Source: JBARCX01 sp049794535
Lineage (GTDB): Bacteria > Pseudomonadota > Gammaproteobacteria > Xanthomonadales > Rhodanobacteraceae
Assembly (NCBI GenBank): GCA_049794535.1
Contig: JBARCX010000095.1
Span: 1-5,949, forward strand
Direction of reading: 5' to 3'
Length of the DNA: 5,949 nucleotides
A program made the position numbers and the translations under genes. The stretch's first letter is position 1. Every line of letters begins with the position of its first letter. The notes below the pieces were generated by a model. The model was not told the origin of the DNA and ran no database searches. It was given only the letters and a program-made list of their open reading frames with translations. Positions 1 to 5,549 of the stretch are shown here, in pieces.

Positions 1-405
1 ATTAGCCTGAGTCACTGTAGCGTACTGACCATTATCCATGCGCACCGCGATCTGCCACGCTGTTGTCGCATTGTTCCCGGTGTTCTGACCAACCTGGTTG
101 CCAACCACACCACCAGCGACTGCGCCAACCACCGTTGCCGCAGTGCGGCCCTGGCCTCTGCCAACCGTATTACCGAGCAGCCCGCCGGCTACCGCACCAA
201 TCACGGTACCGATCGTTCCGTTATTGCTGTTATTTCCCTGTATGTAGACCTGTTGCACGCCCTGCACCACACCACAGTTTTGGCATGGCGCAGGAACGTT
301 CTGGCTGACGTAACGCGTACCGTATGGCTGCGTCACACAACCTGCCAAGCCTAAACTAGCAACAAGCGCAACGGCCAAGATGAATTTGCTGGAATACATG
401 CTCAT
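1..405 (-). CDS. SlyB-like glycine-zipper outer-membrane lipoprotein (C-terminus cut by window edge)
   Basis: 135 codons are visible, reading from 405 down to base 1 with no stop, so the C-terminus is missing. The ATG at 405-403 is preferred over the one at 399-397 because AGGAG (416-412) lies 6 nt upstream of it. The N-terminus is a lipoprotein signal (charged start, hydrophobic residues 8-19, lipobox LAGC), with the lipidated Cys at 23. Next come a CxxC pair (Cys41, Cys44) in a segment resembling the conserved stretch before the zipper in SlyB. Residues 64-106 form a Gly/Ala-rich glycine zipper (GTVIGAVAGGLLGNTVG and a second, similar unit), a 2TM-type segment as in the 17-kDa antigen/SlyB family. 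Residues 117-135 match the start of the SlyB C-terminal beta region (AVRMDNGQ). E. coli SlyB is about 155 residues, so perhaps 20-30 are missing. The expected role is structural, in outer-membrane integrity; no enzymatic role is suggested. It lies 34 nt downstream of the YcfJ-like gene, probably in the same transcript. Confidence 0.88.
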   Translation of the reverse strand, partial: MSMYSSKFILAVALVASLGLAGCVTQPYGTRYVSQNVPAPCQNCGVVQGVQQVYIQGNNSNNGTIGTVIGAVAGGLLGNTVGRGQGRTAATVVGAVAGGVVGNQVGQNTGNNATTAWQIAVRMDNGQYATVTQAN

Positions 406-424
406 GACACTCTCCTGATCGATA

Positions 425-441
425 GATCCGTCCCGCGGATC
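425..441. repeat. Short inverted repeat between the two lipoprotein genes
   Basis: GATCCG (425-430) and CGGATC (436-441) are perfect 6-bp arms around a 5-nt loop. On the minus-strand transcript this hairpin overlaps the stop codon of the YcfJ-like gene (442-440) and ends 8 nt before the AGGAG of the SlyB-like gene. No U-run follows, so it is not a convincing intrinsic terminator. It could adjust relative expression or mRNA stability of the pair, or be chance. Confidence 0.35.
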
Positions 442-1108
442 AACGGGCATCCGAAACAACGGTCACACCCTGCTGCACTTGCACGCGGTCACCCGGATCA
501 TGATCCATACGCGTCACACGAGTCACGCCGTTGAAAACATAGCTCACGTCATAGGCAACGATCTTGCTGCTGGTGGCATCAACCGTGCTGCAATGACGCT
601 CAACCGTCGAAACTACTTGCCCCTGCTGGTGGGCCGCCTCAATGCGGTTGCCCGCATAACCACCACCCACAGCACCCGCGACAGTAGCCAACGTATTGCC
701 CTTACCGCTACCGACCAAGTGTCCCAACAGGCCACCAGCTACGGCGCCAATCGCAGTACCCGCAATGTGGTGCTGATCTTTCGGCGGCTCAGTGTGGTTA
801 ACCACCTCGTCACGACAGACTTCCTTGGGGTTATTGATCGACTGCCGGACCGGGGTAACGCTAACCACCTGGGCGTACTGCACACCGTTATCCGCTATCT
901 GCTGCATTGGCTGCTGCTGTGCCTGCTGCTGTTGCGCCTGGTCAGGCGGCGCCTGTCCTGGCTGCGCTTGCTGCTGGTCAGGCTGCGCCGCAATCGGCGC
1001 ATTGGCCGCTCCGGCATCCGCGCTCGCCGAGCGATTACAGGCTGCCACACTTATCGCGAGTGAAGCCGCGATTCCCACGTAAAGCGCATTGACTATCAAC
1101 CTGTTCAT
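440..1108 (-). CDS. YcfJ-like glycine-zipper lipoprotein with Gln/Pro-rich linker
   Basis: 222 residues. The start at 1108-1106 is chosen because AGGAG (1120-1116) lies 7 nt upstream and the protein then begins directly with a lipoprotein signal: hydrophobic residues 4-20, lipobox VAAC, lipidated Cys24. The same frame is open upstream to 1336, but that extension would bury the signal peptide and run opposite the hydrolase gene. Residues 42-70 are a low-complexity Gln/Pro/Ala linker. From residue 77 the protein resembles E. coli YcfJ as I recall it: QYAQVVSVTP, a Cys at 98 (EVCRDE), a glycine zipper at about 116-154 (GTAIGAVAGGLLGH, then TVAGAVGGGYAGN), a Cys at 173 (RHC), then the YDVSY and RMDHDPGDRV motifs. 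Cys98 and Cys173 flank the zipper and could form a disulfide. YcfJ itself has a hydrophobic N-terminus without an obvious lipobox or Q-rich linker, so this is a lipidated variant. Its role is not firmly known, presumably envelope structure or biofilm. It is first of a two-gene minus-strand unit. Confidence 0.88.
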   Translation of the reverse strand: MNRLIVNALYVGIAASLAISVAACNRSASADAGAANAPIAAQPDQQQAQPGQAPPDQAQQQQAQQQPMQQIADNGVQYAQVVSVTPVRQSINNPKEVCRDEVVNHTEPPKDQHHIAGTAIGAVAGGLLGHLVGSGKGNTLATVAGAVGGGYAGNRIEAAHQQGQVVSTVERHCSTVDATSSKIVAYDVSYVFNGVTRVTRMDHDPGDRVQVQQGVTVVSDAR

Positions 1109-1306
1109 CGCGAATCTCCTCATTGAACATGATCGCGGGCAGGCCTTTATTGTCTTGCCGCGCGCCACACAGAACCATTGAACCGCCACCCGACTGAATA
1201 CGACCCAGACTGGGCTCCTTATCGCAATTTCACGGTCCATGTGTGCGCCGCGCAGAGTACTGGCAAGCAGATGAAGCACGAAAGAATCTACGTCACGGAA
1301 TACGCC
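1109..1306. other. Divergent intergenic region between lipoprotein pair and hydrolase
   Basis: 198 nt separate the start of the YcfJ-like gene (minus) from the chosen start of the TatD-family gene (plus), so promoters for both directions should lie here. I see no convincing sigma-70 pair. On the minus strand there is an A/T-rich GACAATAAA around 1150-1160, without a matching -35 at normal spacing. A short palindrome, CCCAG-A-CTGGG (1204-1214), sits near the middle. The frames that remain open through this stretch on either strand are judged non-coding extensions of the flanking genes. Confidence 0.5.
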
Positions 1307-2104
1307 ATGCCAATCCTCGCCGATAGTCACGTTCATCTTGACGACAGCCGTTTCGACGGCGACCGCAACGATGTGCTCGACCGCGCGCGTGACTCCAGTG
1401 TATCTATCCAGATCGTGCCAGGCGTTGATGCGGCAAGCTGGCCACGTATTAAAACGCTATGCGCAACCTATAGCGGCCTATACCCAGCCTACGGCTTGCA
1501 CCCGATGTTTCTGGCACAACACCGCCCCGAACACCTTGCCTCCCTACCCCAATGGCTGCAGCAAGAAAACGCGATTGCCGTGGGTGAGATCGGACTGGAT
1601 TTCTACATCGAAGGACTCGATCCCGAACTGCAACGCCATTACTTCTTGCGCCAACTGGAACTCGCTCGCGAAAGCGACCTGCCGGTGATCGTGCATGCCC
1701 GCCGCGCACTGGAAGAGGTCACGCTGACCTTGCGCCGTGTCGGAGGATTGAGCGGTGTAGTGCACAGCTTTTCCGGCAGCCTTGAACAAGCCCAGCAGCT
1801 GTGGCGGCTTGGTTTCCATCTAGGCATCGGTGGGCCAGTCACCTACGAACGCGCGCAACGACTGCGCCAAGTTGTGGCACAGATGCCCATCGAATTCCTG
1901 TTATTGGAAAGTGACGCTCCAGATCAACCGGACGCAAGCCATCGGGGCCAGCGGAACGAGCCGGCATACGTTGCCGATGTATTGCGCTGCGTAGCCACCC
2001 TACGCGGCGAGTCGGAAGAACACGTTGCCGAAGCCACCACGGCTAACGCACGCCGCCTGTTCAAGCTGGACCCGGTCGATCGAGACCAACCCAGCCACTC
2101 CTGA
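1307..2104 (+). CDS. yjjV: YjjV-like TatD-family metal-dependent hydrolase
   Basis: 265 residues (E. coli YjjV is about 259). The start at 1307 puts the metal motif DSHVH at residues 6-10, as in family members; a modest CGGAA lies 6-7 nt upstream. Longer starts at 1178 or 1271 would add residues unlike the family. Expected ligands of the TatD metal-binding barrel are all present: His8 and His10, Glu94 in GEIGLDF, His130 in VIVHARR, His153 in VVHSFSGS and Asp203 in LLESDAP. YGLHP (62-66) is also typical. GVVHSFSGSLEQA, the GIGGPVTYERA stretch and the RGQRNEPAYV segment point to the YjjV branch rather than TatD proper. TatD proteins are cytoplasmic metal-dependent nucleases/phosphoesterases; the substrate of the YjjV branch is uncertain. 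No gene here suggests a pathway partner. It is probably a single-gene transcript, 115 nt from the efflux operon. Confidence 0.92.
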   Translation: MPILADSHVHLDDSRFDGDRNDVLDRARDSSVSIQIVPGVDAASWPRIKTLCATYSGLYPAYGLHPMFLAQHRPEHLASLPQWLQQENAIAVGEIGLDFYIEGLDPELQRHYFLRQLELARESDLPVIVHARRALEEVTLTLRRVGGLSGVVHSFSGSLEQAQQLWRLGFHLGIGGPVTYERAQRLRQVVAQMPIEFLLLESDAPDQPDASHRGQRNEPAYVADVLRCVATLRGESEEHVAEATTANARRLFKLDPVDRDQPSHS

Positions 2105-2114
2105 TCACCACACG

Positions 2115-2137
2115 CCAATCACTACAGCCCAATCACT
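2115..2137. repeat. Short tandem direct repeat after the hydrolase gene
   Basis: CCAATCACT occurs at 2115-2123 and again at 2129-2137, a 9-bp exact repeat with a 14-nt period, inside the region between the hydrolase stop and the efflux operon. The function is unknown and it could be chance. Confidence 0.35.
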
Positions 2138-2145
2138 TCAACGGC

Positions 2146-2171
2146 GATGCACACAGCACTTGTGTCGCATC
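2146..2171. repeat. Imperfect hairpin upstream of the efflux operon
   Basis: Left arm GATGC ACACA (2146-2155), loop GCACT (2156-2160), right arm TGTGT C GCATC (2161-2171). Ten pairs form, with C2166 as the only bulge. It lies 42 nt after the hydrolase stop and 19 nt before the operator palindrome. No T-run follows on either strand, so it is at best a weak terminator for the hydrolase transcript. Its centre contains CACTTGTG (2157-2164), which resembles the CACTGGTG core of the downstream palindrome, so it may instead be a secondary regulator site. Confidence 0.45.
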
Positions 2172-2208
2172 CTGAATGATTGCTACATTTATTTCACTGG
2201 TGAAATAT
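2160..2208 (+). promoter_or_regulatory. Candidate promoter region of the emr operon (weak)
   Basis: Two weak sigma-70 readings exist. One is TTGTGT (2160-2165) with TACATT (2184-2189), 18-nt spacer, which would start transcription inside the operator palindrome. The other is TTGCTA (2180-2185) with AAATAT (2203-2208), 17-nt spacer, which would start near 2215. Neither is near consensus. In both cases the palindrome at 2190-2207 would overlap the polymerase footprint, as expected for a MarR-type repressor. The exact elements cannot be decided by eye. Confidence 0.3.
2190..2207. promoter_or_regulatory. Probable EmrR (MarR-family) operator palindrome
   Basis: TATTTCAC-TG-GTGAAATA is a perfect 8-bp inverted repeat around a 2-nt centre, ending 12 nt before the first possible emrR start. 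Size and symmetry (16-20 bp, A/T-rich outer arms) suit a MarR dimer. Regulators of this family typically bind such a site between their promoter and their own gene, repressing themselves and the linked pump. That EmrR is the ligand-responsive protein bound here is inferred from position. Confidence 0.72.
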
Positions 2209-2219
2209 GAATCAATGAA

Positions 2220-2744
2220 ATGAATCGCTTGGTCAATTGCATCGCAATGATGGATGAGGGTGTCGAGCGGATGAGTCAGACCATCCCCGAGATGCCTGTC
2301 AACGAAGCCCGGCTGTGCCGCCTGATGTGGATGGTCGGCTTCAGCCTTTATGAAGGGTTTGAACAGAACCTCGCAGGGCACCAGCTCAACCACAGCGAAT
2401 TCCTCACCCTGACGATGCTTTACAGCCACCCCGATGGCAGCTCCACGCCCGGAGAACTGTGCGAAGTCGCCTCACAGGGCGCTACCAATATGACCCGTAT
2501 TGCGAATGCCCTCGTAAAACGCGGCCTGATCACACGCGGTGCCAGCACGGAGGATCGCCGTCGGGTAGTCATTCGCATCACTCCTGCCGGGCGACGCTTC
2601 GTTCGCCAGATGCTGCCCACCATGTGGCCGCGACTAGCCACCATGTTCACCGGCTTTAGCGACACCGATAAACGCAACTTCAGTCGTCTGCTACGCAAGT
2701 TCGCCCACAACCTCGACCAACTCGACGCGGGTGACCCGTCATGA
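2220..2744 (+). CDS. emrR: MarR-family repressor of the efflux operon (EmrR-like)
   Basis: 174 residues from 2220, close to E. coli EmrR/MprA (176). The winged helix-turn-helix spans about residues 56-125: LNHSEFLTLTML, then TPGELCEVASQGATNMTRIANALVKRGLI containing the recognition helix (about 86-99), then the wing EDRRRVVIRITPAG (111-124) with the conserved DRR. The flanking helices 28-52 and 128-168 would form the dimer interface and ligand pocket. The IPEMP and RLCRL segment (22-35) resembles the EmrR N-terminus. The start is uncertain: 2220 has no Shine-Dalgarno sequence, while ATG 2271 has GAGGG 10 nt upstream and would give 157 residues; ATGs at 2247 and 2250 are also possible. The expected role is a cytoplasmic repressor released by hydrophobic drugs or phenolic ligands. 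It is first in the operon, just downstream of the palindrome at 2190-2207, and its stop overlaps the next start (ATGA, 2741-2744). Confidence 0.9.
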   Translation: MNRLVNCIAMMDEGVERMSQTIPEMPVNEARLCRLMWMVGFSLYEGFEQNLAGHQLNHSEFLTLTMLYSHPDGSSTPGELCEVASQGATNMTRIANALVKRGLITRGASTEDRRRVVIRITPAGRRFVRQMLPTMWPRLATMFTGFSDTDKRNFSRLLRKFAHNLDQLDAGDPS

Positions 2745-4339
2745 AGGCTCGCATCATGAAAAGACGCGGGATGAAATCCCCTTTGCCACGCCACTACCTT
2801 GCGCTCGCAATGGCGATAGGCCTAGCAGGCTGCGCTTTCGCGCCGGCAAAAGTGCAGCACCCAGCACTACGCGACGATGTCCCTCTCGCGGGGCTACAAA
2901 CGCCAACAGGAACTAGCTGGCCAGCCACCGACTGGTGGCGCGCATACGGCGATCCGCAGCTAGATACATTGATGACGCTGGCGTTGCAGCATTCGCCCGA
3001 TCTTGCTCAGGCGCGCAACCGAGTACAGACAGCCGAACAGTCAGTGCGCATTGCAGCCGCACAGGCCGGCCTGAGCATCAACGGCAGCGCACAAGTTGCA
3101 CGGCAACGGATGAGCGACCATGGATTGATCCCGCCGCAACTCCTCGGCTTCACCTGGTACAACCAGGCCGACCTGGGCGTGCAGTTCCAATACGACTTCG
3201 ATTGGTGGGGCAAGAAACGTTCTGCGATCGAAGCAGCACTCGATCAGGCGCATGTGGCAGAAGCCGACCGCAGTGCCGCCGCATTGACGATTCAGAACGC
3301 CGTCGCCGATACCTATTTTGGCTGGCTCGCGGATCAAGCTCGACTCGAGCTTGCCGAACAAACCGTCGCCGCTCAGCAGCGATTGCTGCAGATCGCGGAG
3401 CTGCGTGTTCGACAAGGCGTTGATCTTTCCGACACCGTGCAACAGGCCAGATCTCAACTGTCTGCAGCGCGACAAATGCAGGTAGCGATCGACAGCTCGG
3501 CGCAAGTCCGCAAAGTGGCATTGGCCGCTCTGCTCGGTGTCGCTCCAGCACAGCTGCCACCGTTGCAGCCACGCGCCTTGCCTGAAATCAGCAGCGCGTT
3601 GCCCGACAACGCACGGTTGGATCTGATTGCCCGTCGCCCCGATATTGCTGCCAGCCGTTGGCAGGTGGAGTCCGCCCTTAAGCAGACCGACGTCGCCCGT
3701 GCGCAGTTCTTCCCCGATATCAGCATCAGTGCCATGGTCGGCCTATCCAGCACTGACCAGGGAGCACCGGCCCTGCTGGGTGGCAACGGACGCGGCAATC
3801 TCGACAATCTATTCAAAGCCGGCAGTCGCGTCTTTGCACTAACGCCGGCTTTGAATCTACCCATCTTTGAGGGTGGCCGCCTAAAAGCGGGCTATGGCTA
3901 TAGCCGCGCCCAACTCGATCAAGCCGTTGCGCAGTACAACACTACTGTTTTCGATGCCGCGCGTGATGTGGCGACCCAGGCCCTCGGCGCCGCACAGATT
4001 GCTACCCGCCGCAAAGAGCAGGCAACGCAGGTCGATGCCGGCGAGCACCTCGTCGCCACCGCACAAGCTCGCGCGCACCAAGGTGTGCGCGACGCCCGCG
4101 AAGGCCTCACTGCCACCGCACAACTTCTGCAGCAGCAGGATCAGTCGATCAGCCTGCACGCACAGGCACTGACAACCGATCTCGCGCTGATCAAAGCCTT
4201 AGGCGGCGGCTATCACATGCCAACGCCAGCCTCTGTGCCTACAGCAGATGGCAAGGACGCCACCGCCAAAAGCACCGCCTCTTTGAATACCTCACCTTCT
4301 ACGAACCTTGCCGGAGCCACCGACCATGAGCGCCACTGA
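2741..4339 (+). CDS. emrC: Outer-membrane factor lipoprotein of a tripartite efflux pump (NodT/TolC family)
   Basis: 532 residues from ATG 2741, which overlaps the emrR stop as ATGA and has GGTGA 6 nt upstream. ATG 2756, with GAAGG 8 nt upstream, is an equally good start; it drops five residues. The signal peptide ends at the lipobox LAGC, with the lipidated Cys31. NodT-family hallmarks follow: DWWRAYGDPQLDTL (64-77), YDFDWWGKKR (151-160), LIARRPDIAASRWQVESA (295-312), RAQFFPDISISA (320-331), LNLPIFEGGRL (371-381) and the closing LIKALGGGY (483-491). Two halves rich in Ala/Gln helices, divided near residue 280, match the repeated fold of the trimeric beta-barrel plus periplasmic alpha-tunnel. 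About 41 Ser/Thr/Ala-rich residues continue past the usual end, and the last ones overlap the emrA start. It should be the exit duct for the EmrAB pump. The emrC symbol follows the S. maltophilia emrRCAB layout as I recall it. Confidence 0.93.
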   Translation: MKARIMKRRGMKSPLPRHYLALAMAIGLAGCAFAPAKVQHPALRDDVPLAGLQTPTGTSWPATDWWRAYGDPQLDTLMTLALQHSPDLAQARNRVQTAEQSVRIAAAQAGLSINGSAQVARQRMSDHGLIPPQLLGFTWYNQADLGVQFQYDFDWWGKKRSAIEAALDQAHVAEADRSAAALTIQNAVADTYFGWLADQARLELAEQTVAAQQRLLQIAELRVRQGVDLSDTVQQARSQLSAARQMQVAIDSSAQVRKVALAALLGVAPAQLPPLQPRALPEISSALPDNARLDLIARRPDIAASRWQVESALKQTDVARAQFFPDISISAMVGLSSTDQGAPALLGGNGRGNLDNLFKAGSRVFALTPALNLPIFEGGRLKAGYGYSRAQLDQAVAQYNTTVFDAARDVATQALGAAQIATRRKEQATQVDAGEHLVATAQARAHQGVRDAREGLTATAQLLQQQDQSISLHAQALTTDLALIKALGGGYHMPTPASVPTADGKDATAKSTASLNTSPSTNLAGATDHERH

Positions 4340-5528
4340 GTCCATCCAGTCGAAGGACGCCAACGACAGCGGCTTGGCCGCCAAGGACCCTGCCAAGCGC
4401 CGGCGCACCTTATTGATCGTTGCATTGATCTTCATCACCGCCGGCGTGCTGTGGTACCTGCTGTGGGTGTTCGTGTTATCCACGCGCGAAAGCACTGACA
4501 ACGCCTACGTCGGCGGTAATCAGGTGGCTATCTCTGCGCAGGTACCGGGTACGGTCATCGCCATCCTTGCCGACGACACCCAGCATGTCGATGCCGGGCA
4601 ACTGCTGGTGAAGCTCGATAGCACCGACGCGGATACTCGCTTGCGTCAAGTGCGCAGCACACTCGCACAAGCCGTGCGGCAAGTTCGTCAGCAAACTTCT
4701 TCAGCCAGTAGCGCCGATGCAACGGTGACTGCTCGCCAGGTCGATTTGAAGAAAGCCGAAGACGATCTCAAGCGCCATCTTCCACTCGTCGCGGCTCAGG
4801 CCGAATCACCTGAGGTTGTGCAGCACCTGCGTGACAGTGTGGCGCAAGCGCAAGCTGCCGTGGACACCGCCAAGGCGCAAGCACAAGCCGCTCACGCCTC
4901 TATCGAAGGTACTGACGTAGCTAACAACCCGGCGGTGCAAGAGGCCCGTGCCAACTTCCGCGCTGCGTGGGTGGCTGCGCAACGCAACGCCATCGTGTCG
5001 CCAGTCTCTGGCTATGTCGCACAACGCAGCGTACAGCTGGGTAATAGCGTTAGCCCGGGACAGCAGTTGATGACCGTCGTACCGCTGCACGATCTCTGGA
5101 TCGATGCCAACTTCAAGGAAAACCAGCTGCGCCATATCCGCATCGGGCAACCTGCAAAAATCACCACGGACATCTACGGCAGCAGTGTGACCTATCACGG
5201 CAAAGTGATCGGCCTGGGCGCCGGCACGGGCAGCGTGTTCTCACTGCTGCCCGCTCAGAACGCCACCGGCAACTGGATCAAGGTGGTGCAACGCGTGCCA
5301 GTGCGCATCGTGCTCGACAACCAGGAACTCGATGCGCATCCACTACGGGTTGGCCTGTCCACGGATGTCACGGTAGACATCACCAACGACAAGGGCGCCG
5401 TGCTGTCCACCACACCACAGCAACCTGCCGCGCAAACCTCGGTGTACGACCAGATCGCCAGTCAGGCCGATACCGAAGCTGAGAAAGTCATCCGCGCGAA
5501 CCTCGGTTCGGCCAACTCGTCCAACTGA
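4326..5528 (+). CDS. emrA: Membrane fusion protein EmrA (HlyD family)
   Basis: 400 residues. ATG 4326 is chosen because GGAG (4313-4316) lies 9 nt upstream; the frame is open from a TTG at 4308, which lacks support. The gene overlaps emrC by 14 nt. The N-terminus is cytoplasmic and basic before the membrane (AKRRR, 23-27); one membrane segment spans about 28-51. Then comes the strongly conserved STDNAYVGGNQVAISAQVPG (56-75), opening the first half of the lipoyl domain. A long Ala/Gln coiled-coil hairpin covers about 100-222. The second lipoyl half follows (IVSPVSGYVAQRSVQLGNSV, 223-242), then the beta-barrel with LWIDANFKENQLRHIRIGQ (257-275). GTGSVFSLLPAQNATGNWIKVVQRVPVRI (300-328) is an EmrA signature. 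The C-terminal 40 residues are variable. EmrA bridges the inner-membrane transporter EmrB to the outer-membrane duct. Confidence 0.96.
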   Translation: MSATESIQSKDANDSGLAAKDPAKRRRTLLIVALIFITAGVLWYLLWVFVLSTRESTDNAYVGGNQVAISAQVPGTVIAILADDTQHVDAGQLLVKLDSTDADTRLRQVRSTLAQAVRQVRQQTSSASSADATVTARQVDLKKAEDDLKRHLPLVAAQAESPEVVQHLRDSVAQAQAAVDTAKAQAQAAHASIEGTDVANNPAVQEARANFRAAWVAAQRNAIVSPVSGYVAQRSVQLGNSVSPGQQLMTVVPLHDLWIDANFKENQLRHIRIGQPAKITTDIYGSSVTYHGKVIGLGAGTGSVFSLLPAQNATGNWIKVVQRVPVRIVLDNQELDAHPLRVGLSTDVTVDITNDKGAVLSTTPQQPAAQTSVYDQIASQADTEAEKVIRANLGSANSSN

Positions 5529-5549
5529 CGCCAGCCCAGCGAGCGCACC

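Noticed and set aside
63..308. Plus-strand open frame opposite the SlyB-like gene
   Set aside because: The Pro/Arg/Cys-rich translation looks random and the minus strand encodes a recognisable lipoprotein.
479..1063. Long open frame on the plus strand opposite the YcfJ-like gene
   Set aside because: Its translation is low-complexity Leu/Arg-rich sequence mirroring the Q-rich linker and zipper, with no family resemblance; the minus-strand protein has clear domains.
1130..1175. Possible minus-strand promoter for the lipoprotein pair around GACAATAAA
   Set aside because: No -35 hexamer at 15-19 nt spacing could be found, so it is not called.
1178..1306. Longer N-terminus for the TatD-family protein (starts at 1178 or 1271)
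   Set aside because: The family begins within a few residues of the D-x-H-x-H motif, which fits ATG 1307; neither upstream start has a good ribosome site.
1109..1336. N-terminal extension of the YcfJ-like frame up to 1336
   Set aside because: It would place 76 residues before a clear lipoprotein signal peptide, ignores the well-placed AGGAG at 1120-1116, and overlaps the start of the hydrolase gene on the other strand.
1..2104. Lipoprotein pair plus TatD-family nuclease as a novel defence or DNA-processing module
   Set aside because: The genes are divergent, belong to common housekeeping-type families, and no toxin, helicase, sensor or mobile element is nearby.
2207..2223. Mini-frames ATG 2207 (three sense codons, MNQ) and ATG 2215 (two sense codons, MK) as a leader peptide
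   Set aside because: They have no ribosome site and may lie at or before the transcript start; too little evidence for a regulatory uORF.
3041..3572. Minus-strand open frames opposite the outer-membrane factor gene
   Set aside because: They are antisense shadows in GC-rich DNA; the plus strand carries continuous NodT-family motifs.
4308..4325. TTG start for EmrA at 4308
   Set aside because: ATG 4326 has GGAG at 9 nt spacing; 4308 has no comparable site and uses a rarer start codon.
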